Shown: positions 16,254 through 25,492 of the stretch, piece after piece | How positions within the stretch are numbered: position 1 is the stretch's first letter | Layout: each line of letters starts with the position of its first letter | Source of the DNA: Anaeromassilibacillus senegalensis | GTDB lineage: Bacteria; Bacillota; Clostridia; Oscillospirales; Acutalibacteraceae | Direction: 5' to 3' | Length of the DNA: 64,000 nt | NCBI RefSeq assembly: GCF_021531715.1 | Contig: NZ_JAFBIT010000003.1 | Span: 124,001 to 188,000, forward strand | Notes under the pieces: model-generated | Told to the model about the DNA's origin: nothing | Seen by the model: the letters and a program-made list of their open reading frames with translations, nothing else | The model's database searches: none | Position numbers and translations under genes: made by a program

Positions 16254-17370
16254 TCACGCACTTCTCTCCGCATCGTCCTCGCACAGGTGGCTCAACTGCC
16301 CACCTTCGGCAAGGCTCTGTGAAGGCTACGACGATAAAGGCAGTGATTTCGCAGCCGAAGGCTCCGACGCCCACGCTCTCTGTGAGTTCAAGCTCCGGAC
16401 GGCACTCGGTATGGAGGCAAAAGACCCGACCGAAGACCTCACTTGGTACAACTCCGAAATGGAGGAATGCGCCAACGGGTATGTGGCCTTTGTGATGGAG
16501 CTGATCGAAGATGCCAAGAAGACCTGCCCGGACCCCGTGGTCCTGATCGAACAGCAGCTCGACTACTCCAAGTACGTCGAGAAGGGCTTCGGCACCGGCG
16601 ACTGCGTCATCATCGCAGATGGGACGCTGCACATCGTGGACTACAAGCACGGCAGAGGCGTTCTGGTCGAGGCTGACGACAACCCGCAGATGAAGCTGTA
16701 CGCCCTCGGTGCGCTGGAGCTGTTCGACTGCATCTACGACATCGACACCGTCAGCATGACCATCTACCAGCCCCGACGCTCCAATGTCAGCACCTTCACC
16801 ATTCAGAAGGAAGAACTCTACGAGTGGGCCGATCAGGTTCTGGCCCCGACCGCCGAACTTGCATTCAACGGAGACGGTGAATACCGCTGCGGCGAATGGT
16901 GCCAGTTCTGCAAGGCCAAAGCCGACTGCCGTGAAAGAGCCAACGCCAACATGGAGCTTGCCAAGTTCGAGTTCAGGCAGCCGCCTCTGCTGACAGATGA
17001 AGAGGTCGAAGAAATCCTCGGTCGCATCGACGAGCTGATCGCTTGGGCCTCCGACATCAAGGACTATGCGCTTCAGGCAGCCATCAGTGGCAAACAGTGG
17101 TCCGGCTACAAGCTGATCGAAGGCCGCTCCAACCGCAAGTACACAGATGAGAATGCCGTCATCGCAGCCGTGACCGCTGCCGGGTATGACCCCTACGAAC
17201 ACAAGATTCTCGGAGTCACCGCTATGACCTCGCTTCTCGGAAAGAAACAGTTCAACGACATCCTTGGAGGCCTGATTACCAAGCCTCAAGGCAAACCCAC
17301 GCTGGTGCCGGACAGCGATAAGAGACCGGCAATGACAACCATTATCGATGATTTCAAGGAGGACAACTAA
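16246..17370 (+). CDS. DUF2800 protein: Cas4/RecB-like PD-(D/E)xK exonuclease
   Basis: Start ATG at 16246 after GGAGGTG. About 374 residues. The nuclease core shows LLSASSSHRWLNCPPSARL (N-terminal Cys), an EGSDAHALCE helix, then GTLHIVDYKHGRG (D-x-K of the active site). A C-terminal CGEWCQFCKAKADC cluster would hold an iron-sulfur cluster, as in Cas4 and AddB. It probably makes single-stranded DNA for phage recombination, working with the ssDNA-binding protein encoded 2 bp downstream. Confidence 0.8.
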   Translation: MANHALLSASSSHRWLNCPPSARLCEGYDDKGSDFAAEGSDAHALCEFKLRTALGMEAKDPTEDLTWYNSEMEECANGYVAFVMELIEDAKKTCPDPVVLIEQQLDYSKYVEKGFGTGDCVIIADGTLHIVDYKHGRGVLVEADDNPQMKLYALGALELFDCIYDIDTVSMTIYQPRRSNVSTFTIQKEELYEWADQVLAPTAELAFNGDGEYRCGEWCQFCKAKADCRERANANMELAKFEFRQPPLLTDEEVEEILGRIDELIAWASDIKDYALQAAISGKQWSGYKLIEGRSNRKYTDENAVIAAVTAAGYDPYEHKILGVTAMTSLLGKKQFNDILGGLITKPQGKPTLVPDSDKRPAMTTIIDDFKEDN

Positions 17371-17371
17371 T

Positions 17372-17944
17372 ATGTCAAATTCTATCAAACTCGCAAACCC
17401 CATGAAGGTTATCACCGGCAAGGACACCCGTTGGTCCTACGCCAATGTCTGGGAAGCCAAGTCCATCAACGGCGGCACCCCGAAGTTCAGCGTCAGCCTC
17501 ATCATTCCGAAGACTGACACCGTGACCGTTCAGAAGATCAAGGCAGCGATTCAGGCGGCCTATGAGGAAGGTCAGGCCAAGCTCAAGGGCAACGGTCGTA
17601 CCGTACCGCCTCTCACCGCTATCAAGACACCTCTTCGTGACGGCGACACCGAGCGTCCGGATGATCCGGCTTACGCCAACAGCTACTTCATCAACGCCAA
17701 CTCCGCTACGGCTCCCGGCATCGTTGATGCTGACTGCAATCCGATCCTGACTCGCTCCGAGGTTTACTCCGGCGTGTACGGTCGTGCCAGCATCAACTTC
17801 TACGCTTTCAACTCCAACGGCAACAAGGGCATCGCCTGTGGGCTGAATAACCTGCAGAAGATCCGTGACGGCGAACCCCTCGGCGGCAAGTCCAGCGCAG
17901 CGTCTGACTTCTCCACCGATGCGGATGAAGATTTCCTGTCTTAA
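17372..17944 (+). CDS. DUF2815 phage ssDNA-binding protein
   Basis: 190 residues, start ATG at 17372 after AAGGAGG. KFSVSLIIPKTD and YANSYFINANSATAPGIVD are characteristic of DUF2815, a family of OB-fold-like ssDNA-binding proteins related to T7 gp2.5. The C-terminus is acidic (STDADEDFLS), as in most replication SSBs, for binding partner proteins. Lies between the exonuclease and polymerase genes. Confidence 0.8.
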   Translation: MSNSIKLANPMKVITGKDTRWSYANVWEAKSINGGTPKFSVSLIIPKTDTVTVQKIKAAIQAAYEEGQAKLKGNGRTVPPLTAIKTPLRDGDTERPDDPAYANSYFINANSATAPGIVDADCNPILTRSEVYSGVYGRASINFYAFNSNGNKGIACGLNNLQKIRDGEPLGGKSSAASDFSTDADEDFLS

Positions 17945-17957
17945 GGAGGTACGCACC

Positions 17958-18209
17958 ATGAACGCTACTACGATTCTTTGCATACTGCTTCTGTCCCTCT
18001 ATCTGGTTCTGGCCGTGTTCTGGATCGTCAGGTCCATCATTGACACTATCGACGACCGCAAGCGTGAAAAGCGTAATGCTGCTCTTGAGGCTGAGCGTGA
18101 AGTTCGTAACGCCAAATGGGAGGCCGAGCGTCAGCAGCTTGAACGAGAACGTGCCATTCGTGAAGTCGAATACCACGAAGCCCGAATGAAGGAGCTCGAA
18201 CAGAAGTAA
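17958..18209 (+). CDS. Small membrane-anchored coiled-coil protein
   Basis: 83 residues, start ATG at 17958 after TAAGGAGG. One N-terminal transmembrane segment (ILCILLLSLYLVLAVFWIVR, about residues 5-24) is followed by a highly charged helix (KREKRNAALEAEREVRN...), probably a coiled coil in the cytoplasm. Unknown role; membrane tethering of replication or superinfection exclusion are possibilities. Confidence 0.6.
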   Translation: MNATTILCILLLSLYLVLAVFWIVRSIIDTIDDRKREKRNAALEAEREVRNAKWEAERQQLERERAIREVEYHEARMKELEQK

Positions 18210-18269
18210 TGTCCGGCCTGCGGGTGGTGGGAGCAATCCTGCCACCCTTTCAGGCTACGGAAAGGACCG

Positions 18270-20258
18270 ATGTATATGAAAACACTCAGTATTGATATTG
18301 AAACCTACAGCAGCGTGGACCTCGCCAAGTGCGGCGTCTACAAATACACCGAGGCGACAGATTTCGACATTCTTCTCTTCGGGTATTCCACGGACGGCGG
18401 CCCTGTGCAGGTGGTCGATCTGGCCTGTGGCGAGAAGATCCCGCCGGAGGTCATCGTTGCGCTGACAAACGATGACGTGACGAAGTGGGCCTTCAACGCA
18501 CAGTTTGAGAGGATATGCCTTTCCCGCTGGCTTCGGGATCACGGCGGTTTTGATAACGCCTCCTACAGCATCCCGGAAGACACCGTGGGCAACTACCTCG
18601 ATCCGGCCTCATGGAAATGCACCATGATCTGGTCCGCTTACATGGGCTTGCCGCTGTCTCTGGAAGGTGTCGGTGCCGTTCTGGGCCTCGGAAAGCAGAA
18701 GCTGACCGAAGGCAAAGAGCTCATCAAGTATTTCTGCCAGCCCTGTGCGCCGACAAAAACCAACGGAGGTCGCACCCGCAACCTGCCGGAAAACGCTCCG
18801 GACAAGTGGGCTTCCTTCAAACGGTACAACATCCGTGATGTCGAGGTAGAGATGTCCATTCAGGAAAAGCTCGCCAAGTTCCCTGTGCCGGAAGCGGTCT
18901 GGGAGCAATACCACCTCGATCAGGAAATCAACGACAGAGGTGTCGCTCTCGATATGGAGCTGGTGCGTCAGGCTATCGCTATGGACACCCGCTCCCGTGC
19001 GGAGCTCACTGCCGCCATGAAGAAACTGACCGCTTTGGATAATCCCAACTCCGTGCAGCAGATGAAGCAGTGGCTCTCGGATAACGGTTTGGAGGTCGAT
19101 TCCCTCGGCAAGAAGGAAGTCGCTGAAATGCTCAAGACCGCTCCGGCAGAGCTCCAAAAGGTCCTCCTTCTCCGGCAGCAGCTGGCCAAGTCGTCCGTCA
19201 AAAAGTATCAGGCTATGGAAAAGGCAGTCTGCGCCGACGGTCGTGCTCGTGGGATGTTTCAGTTTTACGGTGCCAACAGAACCGGTCGCTGGGCTGGACG
19301 CATTATCCAGATGCAGAACCTGCCTCAGAACCATCTTCCGGATCTGGCAGAGGCCCGTGGTCTTGTACGCTGCGGTGACTTTGACGGCGTGGAGCTTCTC
19401 TACGAAGATGTGCCGGATACGCTATCCCAGCTGATCCGCACCGCCTTTGTGCCGAAGCCCGGATACAAGTTTATCGTCTCTGACTTCTCGGCAATCGAGG
19501 CCAGAGTTCTGGCGTGGTTTGCTGGTGAAATCTGGCGTCAGGAGGTCTTTGAAAAAGGCGGCGATATCTACTGCGCCTCTGCATCACAGATGTTCAAGGT
19601 CCCTGTTGAGAAGCACGGCGTGAACGGCCACTTGCGGCAAAAAGGCAAAATTGCTGAACTCGCCCTCGGCTATGGCGGCTCTGTCGGAGCCCTCAAAGCG
19701 ATGGGAGCCTTGGAGATGGGCCTTTCGGAAGACGAACTTCAGCCGCTGGTCACCGCTTGGCGAAACTCGAACCAGAACATCGTGAAGTTCTGGTGGGATA
19801 TCGACCGGGCAGCCATGAATGCCGTGAAGTACCACATGGACGGCGAAGTCTGCGGAGTCAAGTTCTGCTACCAGAGCGGGATGCTCTTCATTACGCTCCC
19901 GTCCGGAAGATGCCTCTCTTATGTAAAGCCCAAACTCGGCACTAACCAGTTCGGCGGCGAGTGTATCACCTACGAAGGCATCGGCGGCACAAAGAAATGG
20001 GAACGGCTGGAGACCTACGGACCGAAGCTCGTGGAGAACATCGTCCAAGCCACCTCCCGTGACATTCTCTGCTACGCTATGCGGACCTTGTCGCACTGCT
20101 TCATTACCATGCACATTCACGACGAGCTGGTCATCGAAGCCAGCCCCGGCGTCGACCTGAAGGTCCTCTGTGAACAGATGGGCCGGACCCCGCCGTGGGC
20201 AAACGGGCTCAAGCTCCGTGCCGATGGCTACGAGACCTTGTTTTATAAAAAAGACTAA
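18270..20258 (+). CDS. Phage DNA polymerase, family A
   Basis: 662 residues. N-terminal 3'-5' exonuclease: LSIDIETYS (DxE, near residues 8-12) and YNIRDVEVEMSIQEKL (YxxxD, about 190). Polymerase domain: GRWAGRIIQMQNLPQ, FIVSDFSAIEARVLAW (motif A; D with SAIEAR), KIAELALGYGGSVGALKAM (motif B region), and MHIHDELVIEAS (motif C, HDE). The enzyme replicates phage DNA. It resembles the truncated Pol I enzymes found in many siphophages, without a 5' nuclease domain. Confidence 0.9.
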   Translation: MYMKTLSIDIETYSSVDLAKCGVYKYTEATDFDILLFGYSTDGGPVQVVDLACGEKIPPEVIVALTNDDVTKWAFNAQFERICLSRWLRDHGGFDNASYSIPEDTVGNYLDPASWKCTMIWSAYMGLPLSLEGVGAVLGLGKQKLTEGKELIKYFCQPCAPTKTNGGRTRNLPENAPDKWASFKRYNIRDVEVEMSIQEKLAKFPVPEAVWEQYHLDQEINDRGVALDMELVRQAIAMDTRSRAELTAAMKKLTALDNPNSVQQMKQWLSDNGLEVDSLGKKEVAEMLKTAPAELQKVLLLRQQLAKSSVKKYQAMEKAVCADGRARGMFQFYGANRTGRWAGRIIQMQNLPQNHLPDLAEARGLVRCGDFDGVELLYEDVPDTLSQLIRTAFVPKPGYKFIVSDFSAIEARVLAWFAGEIWRQEVFEKGGDIYCASASQMFKVPVEKHGVNGHLRQKGKIAELALGYGGSVGALKAMGALEMGLSEDELQPLVTAWRNSNQNIVKFWWDIDRAAMNAVKYHMDGEVCGVKFCYQSGMLFITLPSGRCLSYVKPKLGTNQFGGECITYEGIGGTKKWERLETYGPKLVENIVQATSRDILCYAMRTLSHCFITMHIHDELVIEASPGVDLKVLCEQMGRTPPWANGLKLRADGYETLFYKKD

Positions 20259-20277
20259 CGAAATGGAGGTACCCATT

Positions 20278-20700
20278 ATGGCTGAATATAAAAACGCAGA
20301 GGGCTATGCCGATCCCACCGCATTCGGAGCCTTCTGTGCCATTGAAAAAGAAGAAAAAGCTCTCCGGGCATTCAGGCCCATCGTGTATATCTGCAGCCCG
20401 TATGCCGGAGACATTGAAAACAACACTGCTGCCGCCAGACGCTACAGCCGTTTTGCAGTAGAGGCTGGATACATTCCCATCGCACCGCACCTGCTGTTCC
20501 CGCAGTTCCTTGATGACAGCAATCCCAAGGAGCGTGAGCTGGGGCTGTTCTTCGGGAATGCCATCCTGAGTAAATGTACCGAAATGTGGGTCTTCGGTGA
20601 CCGGATCTCCGAGGGCATGGAGGCCGAGATCAAGAGAGCAACTTGGAAAGGACACCGAATCCGCTACTTCAGCGAGACCTGCGAGGAGGTAACAAGATGA
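20278..20700 (+). CDS. DUF4406/DUF7768-type nucleoside deoxyribosyltransferase-like protein
   Basis: 140 residues, start ATG at 20278 after GGAGGT. YICSPYAGDIENNTAAARRY, IPIAPHLLFPQFLDD and MWVFGDRISEGMEAEIKRA form the usual pattern of this Rossmann-like family. Such proteins are thought to act on nucleotides or nucleosides; the exact substrate is unknown. The stop overlaps the primase start (ATGA), so the two are translated together. Confidence 0.7.
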   Translation: MAEYKNAEGYADPTAFGAFCAIEKEEKALRAFRPIVYICSPYAGDIENNTAAARRYSRFAVEAGYIPIAPHLLFPQFLDDSNPKERELGLFFGNAILSKCTEMWVFGDRISEGMEAEIKRATWKGHRIRYFSETCEEVTR

Positions 20701-22955
20701 AATTCACTTTGTATCATGCCGACTGTCTTGAGATCCCCGGTAACTGTACCTACCCGCATAAGGTCGAGGTCACCGGCAAGGAATCTCTGCTTCAGGCAGT
20801 CACCAACGATTATGTATGCGCCGAGTATCAGGGCAATTACCGCAGCAACGAGAACTTCATAGGCTCCGACTGCTTGCCGGTCGATTGCGATAACGACCAC
20901 AGCGACGATCCGGAAGAATGGGTCTATCCCTCCGACGTTGCTAACGCTTTCCCCGGTGTGGCCTTTGCGGTCCATTACAGCCGCAATCACATGAAGCAAA
21001 AGGGCGATAAAGCACCGAGGCCGAAGTTCCATGTCTTCTTCGCCATCGACCGGATCACCGATCCCAGCCAGTACAGTGAGATGAAAAAGCTGGTCAACAG
21101 CATCTTCCCGTACTTCGACACCAAGGCCCTCGATGCCGCTCGGTTCTTCTTCGGGACCCAGAAGCCGGAGGTCGAGATCTTTGATGGCCCGATGACGCTG
21201 ACCACCTTTCTTGCCGACGATGATTTCGACGCCAACATGGACTCCGGCAGCTACGGCGACATCGTAATTCCCGAAGGCAGCCGCAACGCCACTATGTCCC
21301 ATTATGCCGGACGCATCCTGAAACGCTTTGGCAATACCGATGAGGCGCATAAGCACTTTGCGGAAGTTGCTGCTTGCTGTCAGCCGCCTTTGGAGCAGTC
21401 GGAGCTCGACAGCATCTGGCGCAGCGCACAGCGGTTCTATGAAAAGGTCTCCGCACAGGAAGGATACATCCCTCCGGAGCAATACAATCAAGACCTGCAG
21501 CTCAAGCCCACCGACTATTCCGATGTCGGACAGGCCACGGTTCTGGCACGGGAATATGAAAACAAACTCCGCTATTCGCCCTCGACCGACTACCTTGTTT
21601 ACAACGGTCGGTTCTGGGAGGAGTCCAAGCCCAAGGCACAGGCCGTGGCGCAGGAGCTCACCAGCCGCCAGCTTGAGGAGGCTGAAACCGAAATCAAGAA
21701 GGCCACCGATGAGATGATGAAGAACGGCGCATGGGAGCTGCTGGCCTCGATGGGTCCCAAAAAAGCGGCTATGGCCTTCAGCTCGGAACAGGCTCGTTCC
21801 TTCCAGAAGTATCAGAACGCCACGACCTACCGCAACTATGCCATCAAGCGCAGGGACTCCAAATACATCTCTGCTGCCTTAAAGGAAACGCACCCGATGG
21901 TGGAAATTGACCAGCGGCAGCTCGACGCAGACGAATTTCTGCTCAACACCCCATCAGCGACCTATGACCTTCGTATTGGTCCCGCCTCGTCTCATGAGCA
22001 CACCCCCACGGACTACCTCACAAAGCAGACGAGCGTGGACCCGTCTGATGAGGGCATTGAAATCTGGCAAGACGCTCTGGAGACCTTCTTCTGCGGCGAC
22101 AGCGAGCTCATCAATTATGTTCAGGATGTCGCCGGTTTGTCCGCTATCGGAAAGGTCTGCGTCGAGGCCTTGATCATCGCTTATGGCGAGGGCCGCAACG
22201 GTAAATCCACCTTCTGGAATACGCTGGCCCATGTGCTGGGTACCTATAGCGGCAATATGTCCGCTGATACCTTGACCGTCGGATGCAAGCGAAACGTGAA
22301 GCCGGAGATGGCCGAGGCCAAGGGCAAGCGGCTCATTATCGCAGCCGAGCTGGAGGAAGGAATGCGCCTTTCCACCGCCAACGTCAAGCAGCTCAGTTCT
22401 ACGGACGAGATCTATGCAGAGAAAAAGTACAAGGACCCGTTCAGCTTCGTGCCGAGCCACACCCTTGTGCTTTACACGAACCACCTGCCGAAGGTCGGTG
22501 CGCTTGATGCCGGAACGTGGCGCAGGTTAATCGTGATCCCGTTCAACGCCAAGATCGAAGGCTCGTCGGACATCAAGAACTATGCCGACTACCTCTATGC
22601 GAAGGCCGGTGGTGCCATTCTCAAATGGATCATGGCTGGTGCCAAGCGTGTGATTGAGCGGGACTACCACGTTGTCAAACCGGCTGTGGTTGAAGAAGCC
22701 ACCCGTAAGTACAGGGAGAATAACGACTGGCTCTCGCAGTTCTTTGAAGAATGCTGCGTGATTGATCCGGACGCCAAGGCCAAATCCGGCGAGTTCTACA
22801 CCGCATACCGCAGCTACTGTATGCAGGTGGGCGACTATATTCGCAGCACGACCGATTTTTACGCTGCCTTGGAAACGGCTGGTTTCGTGCGGCGCAAAAC
22901 CAATGCCGGAGTCATGATTTCCGGCTTGCAGCTTAAGTCTGATTTCTTGGAGTAA
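20697..22955 (+). CDS. Phage D5/P4-family primase-helicase
   Basis: Start ATG at 20697, overlapping the previous stop by 4 bp. 752 residues. The N-terminal half has an AEP-like primase/PriCT layout (VDCDNDHSDDPEEW; FHVFFAIDRI; FFGTQKPEVEIFDG). The C-terminal half is an SF3/D5 helicase: AYGEGRNGKSTFWNTL (Walker A), GKRLIIAAELEEG (Walker B), and TLVLYTNHLP followed by GTWRRLIVIPF (sensor and arginine finger). It starts replication and unwinds DNA, with the family A polymerase. A long inverted repeat lies directly downstream, and the small element at 57.5 kb has a related gene with the same feature. Confidence 0.9.
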   Translation: MKFTLYHADCLEIPGNCTYPHKVEVTGKESLLQAVTNDYVCAEYQGNYRSNENFIGSDCLPVDCDNDHSDDPEEWVYPSDVANAFPGVAFAVHYSRNHMKQKGDKAPRPKFHVFFAIDRITDPSQYSEMKKLVNSIFPYFDTKALDAARFFFGTQKPEVEIFDGPMTLTTFLADDDFDANMDSGSYGDIVIPEGSRNATMSHYAGRILKRFGNTDEAHKHFAEVAACCQPPLEQSELDSIWRSAQRFYEKVSAQEGYIPPEQYNQDLQLKPTDYSDVGQATVLAREYENKLRYSPSTDYLVYNGRFWEESKPKAQAVAQELTSRQLEEAETEIKKATDEMMKNGAWELLASMGPKKAAMAFSSEQARSFQKYQNATTYRNYAIKRRDSKYISAALKETHPMVEIDQRQLDADEFLLNTPSATYDLRIGPASSHEHTPTDYLTKQTSVDPSDEGIEIWQDALETFFCGDSELINYVQDVAGLSAIGKVCVEALIIAYGEGRNGKSTFWNTLAHVLGTYSGNMSADTLTVGCKRNVKPEMAEAKGKRLIIAAELEEGMRLSTANVKQLSSTDEIYAEKKYKDPFSFVPSHTLVLYTNHLPKVGALDAGTWRRLIVIPFNAKIEGSSDIKNYADYLYAKAGGAILKWIMAGAKRVIERDYHVVKPAVVEEATRKYRENNDWLSQFFEECCVIDPDAKAKSGEFYTAYRSYCMQVGDYIRSTTDFYAALETAGFVRRKTNAGVMISGLQLKSDFLE

Positions 22956-22962
22956 AGGCAAA

Positions 22963-23059
22963 AGTGCAGGTCGTGATAGTCTCTTCCTTAACTATTCCTA
23001 TAGCATTGAAAAAACAACATATAAGAAAAGTTACGGAAATAAGGTACACGACCTGCACT
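22963..23059. repeat. Perfect 13-bp inverted repeat after primase (candidate replication origin)
   Basis: AGTGCAGGTCGTG (22963-22975) and CACGACCTGCACT (23047-23059) are perfect inverted copies separated by a 71-bp AT-rich stretch containing CCTATAG. No gene lies here (22956-23091). A similar structure follows the satellite primase at 59815-59897. An origin recognised by the upstream primase-helicase is inferred; a large RNA hairpin is the alternative. Confidence 0.6.
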
Positions 23060-23091
23060 CCACCCACTCTAATCCCTGATGGAGGAACATT

Positions 23092-23373
23092 ATGCGAGAG
23101 AAAACCATAGAACAACACTTAGTCAAGGCCGTGAAAAACAGCGGCGGCATCGCACCGAAACTGGTGAGTCCCGGATTTGACGGGATGCCGGATCGACTGG
23201 TGCTGCTGCCCGGAGGCAAGATCGGCTTCGTGGAAGTCAAGGCACCGGGCAAGGAACCGAGACCTTTGCAGGTAGCCAGACACGGATTACTGCGGCGGCT
23301 GGGCTTCAAGGTGTATGTCCTTGATGCTCCTGAGCAGATTGGAGGGATACTTGATGAAATACGAACCGCATGA
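23092..23373 (+). CDS. VRR-NUC domain nuclease
   Basis: 93 residues: EKTIEQHLVKAVKNSGG, then FDGMPDRLVLLPGGKIGFVEVKAPGKEPRPLQ. PD...E-x-K with a following Q is the VRR-NUC variant of the PD-(D/E)xK fold. Stand-alone copies are common in phages beside an SNF2-type helicase, as here; the helicase start lies inside the 3' end (20-bp overlap). It may cut branched DNA during replication or packaging. Confidence 0.9.
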   Translation: MREKTIEQHLVKAVKNSGGIAPKLVSPGFDGMPDRLVLLPGGKIGFVEVKAPGKEPRPLQVARHGLLRRLGFKVYVLDAPEQIGGILDEIRTA

Positions 23374-24718
23374 GTACCAGAGGTATGCAATCAACTATAT
23401 CGAGGACCATCCCTTCGCTGCCGTGCTGCTGGACATGGGCCTTGGCAAAACGAGCATCACACTGACCGCTGTTGCGGACCTGCTGTTCGACAGCTTCGAG
23501 GTTCACAAGGTGCTGGTCATTGCTCCACTTCGAGTAGCCCGTGATACTTGGAGCGCAGAGCTTCAAAAGTGGGACCAGCTTCACCACCTGACCTATTCGG
23601 TGGCGGTCGGAAGCGAGGCTGAGCGAAAAGCGGCCCTGACGAAGAAAGCTGATATCTACATCATCAACCGGGAGAACGTCCAATGGCTCATCGAGAAAAG
23701 CAAGCTCCCGTTTGATTACGACATGGTCGTGGTAGACGAGCTTTCTTCCTTCAAAAACCACCAGTCAAAACGCTTCAAGGCTCTGATGCAGGTACGGCCC
23801 AGAATCAAGCGTGTCGTTGGGCTCACCGGCACTCCAGCCAGCAACGGACTGATGGATCTGTGGGCAGAGTTCAAGGTCATAGACATGGGAAAACGCCTCG
23901 GTCGGTTTATCACCTATTATCGGCAGGAGTATTTCGTGCCGGACGCCATGAACGGCCAGATCGTTTACAGCTACCGTCCGAAACCCGGTGCCGAGCAAGC
24001 CATATACCGGAAAATCTCGGATATCACCATTTCGATGAAATCCACGGACCACCTGAAGATGCCGGAACTCATATCGAGCGAATACAAGGTCTATCTCAGC
24101 CCCGATGAGCAGGACGCATACGACGAGATGAAAAAACAGTTCATTCTGGACCTGCCCGATGGTGAAATATCCGCTGCCAATGCCGCAGCCCTCTCCGGCA
24201 AGCTCTCCCAGATGGCCAATGGTGCCATTTACGACGATGCCGGGAATACGGTCCCCATTCACGAGCAGAAGCTGGACGCTCTGGAGGACATTATCGAGTC
24301 GGCAAACGGCAAGCCCCTTCTGGTGGCCTATTGGTACCAGCATGATCTGGAGCGGATCATGAAACGGCTGCATGATCGCCATATTCCGTTTTCCAAGCTG
24401 GACAAAGCCGACAGTATCCGCAGATGGAACAACGGCGAAATCCCGGTAGCCCTGATCCACCCAGCTTCTGCCGGACACGGCCTCAATCTTCAGACCGGAG
24501 GCAACACCATCGTCTGGTTCGGCCTCACATGGTCCTTGGAGCTCTATTCCCAGACCATAGCAAGACTCTGGCGGCAAGGTCAGACTGCCGAAACTGTGGT
24601 CGTTCAGCATATCGTGACGGACGGCACTATTGATGAGCAGATTCTCCGGGCACTTAAGGCCAAAGACAAAACGCAGTCGGCTCTGATCGCTGCGGTCAAG
24701 GCAAATCTGAAAAACTAA
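23354..24718 (+). CDS. SNF2-type (SF2) DNA helicase/translocase
   Basis: Start ATG at 23354 (MKYEPHEYQ). About 454 residues. LLDMGLGKTSITL (motif I), VVVDELSSFKN (motif II, DE), GLTGTPASNG (motif III), then C-terminal GHGLNLQTGGNTIVWFG (motif V) and QTIARLWRQGQ (motif VI). These are the motifs of phage SNF2/DEAD translocases that partner VRR-NUC nucleases. Probably acts on replication or recombination intermediates. Confidence 0.9.
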   Translation: MKYEPHEYQRYAINYIEDHPFAAVLLDMGLGKTSITLTAVADLLFDSFEVHKVLVIAPLRVARDTWSAELQKWDQLHHLTYSVAVGSEAERKAALTKKADIYIINRENVQWLIEKSKLPFDYDMVVVDELSSFKNHQSKRFKALMQVRPRIKRVVGLTGTPASNGLMDLWAEFKVIDMGKRLGRFITYYRQEYFVPDAMNGQIVYSYRPKPGAEQAIYRKISDITISMKSTDHLKMPELISSEYKVYLSPDEQDAYDEMKKQFILDLPDGEISAANAAALSGKLSQMANGAIYDDAGNTVPIHEQKLDALEDIIESANGKPLLVAYWYQHDLERIMKRLHDRHIPFSKLDKADSIRRWNNGEIPVALIHPASAGHGLNLQTGGNTIVWFGLTWSLELYSQTIARLWRQGQTAETVVVQHIVTDGTIDEQILRALKAKDKTQSALIAAVKANLKN

Positions 24719-24775
24719 CGACAATATTCGACAATCTTCGCCAATCCGAGTGACCACAAATTCGGAGGTGCGACT

Positions 24776-24967
24776 TTGAACCCATACGAGAATCTGGCAA
24801 ACGCCATCATTCTGCAGGCGGTCAAGGATTACCGGCTGACCGACGATGAACAGCAGCTTCAGGAAATTGAGCGTTTCTTCCGTTCCGGCTGGTTCGGTGT
24901 CCTGTCAAAAGTCGATCCGGAATTCCTCATTAAAGAGCTACGGAAGGAGAAGCGAAATGACCGCTAA
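24776..24967 (+). CDS. Small hypothetical phage protein (TTG start)
   Basis: 63 residues, TTG start at 24776 preceded by GGAGGTG. Helical (LANAIILQAVKDYRLTDDEQQLQEIERFFRSGWF). Resembles small proteins that precede DUF1492 regulators in clostridial phages. Overlaps the next gene by 11 bp. Function unknown. Confidence 0.65.
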   Translation: MNPYENLANAIILQAVKDYRLTDDEQQLQEIERFFRSGWFGVLSKVDPEFLIKELRKEKRNDR

Positions 24968-25382
24968 AGAATACCTGTCACAGGCCCGGACGCTGGATAT
25001 GCGGATTAAATCCAAGCTCCAGCAGATCGAGTCTTTAAATGAACTGGCCACATCCTGCACCGTCGTTTACAGCGATATGCCCAGAAACCCGAATCGTGGC
25101 GGCTCCAAAATAGAACGGGCCGTTTTGAAGATTATCGAGGTTGAGGAAAGCCTGAAACACGACGTCGAGGATCTGGTGGAATTGAAGAAGGAAATCATGG
25201 CCACAATACGGGCCGTTTCGGATGTTGAACTGCAAACCCTGCTGGAGAAGCGGTATCTGTGCTTCCTCTCGTGGGAGAAGATTGCGGTTGAGATGCATTA
25301 CAGCATCCAGCACATTTACCGGATGCACGATACGGCACTTTCCTGTGTGGCCGCCATCATGAGAGTAAATGAGAGAGATTGA
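24957..25382 (+). CDS. DUF1492/ArpU-like late transcription regulator
   Basis: 141 residues, start ATG at 24957. A helical N-terminus is followed by LQTLLEKRYLCFLSWEKIAVEMHYSIQHIYRMHDTAL, a sigma region 4-like helix-turn-helix as in DUF1492/RinA/ArpU proteins. These regulators control packaging and structural genes, and this gene is the last one before the packaging module and a strong terminator. Confidence 0.75.
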   Translation: MTAKEYLSQARTLDMRIKSKLQQIESLNELATSCTVVYSDMPRNPNRGGSKIERAVLKIIEVEESLKHDVEDLVELKKEIMATIRAVSDVELQTLLEKRYLCFLSWEKIAVEMHYSIQHIYRMHDTALSCVAAIMRVNERD

Positions 25383-25432
25383 GAGTCGCCTCTTATGATA
25401 GTATTATGATGGACAAAGTAAAACCTACGGAA

Positions 25433-25465
25433 GCCTTGTGGGAGCCCCTCTCCCGCAGGGCTTTT
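25433..25465 (+). terminator. Terminator between early and packaging modules
   Basis: GCCTTGTGGGAG (25433-25444) pairs with CTCCCGCAGGGC (25450-25461) over 12 positions including two G-U pairs, followed by TTTT. It ends the early operon after the DUF1492 gene. Confidence 0.75.
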
Positions 25466-25492
25466 GTTATGCCCGGAAAGCGAGGTGATTAT

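Noticed and set aside
16138-17427. Long antisense open frame (429 codons, minus strand)
   Set aside because: It mirrors the DUF2800 gene, whose motifs are clear; GC-rich codon use creates open antisense frames. No ribosome site and no recognisable domain.
25379-25492. N-terminal extension of the HNH gene
   Set aside because: It would translate through a strong terminator; GTG at 25493 has a ribosome site and fits family length.
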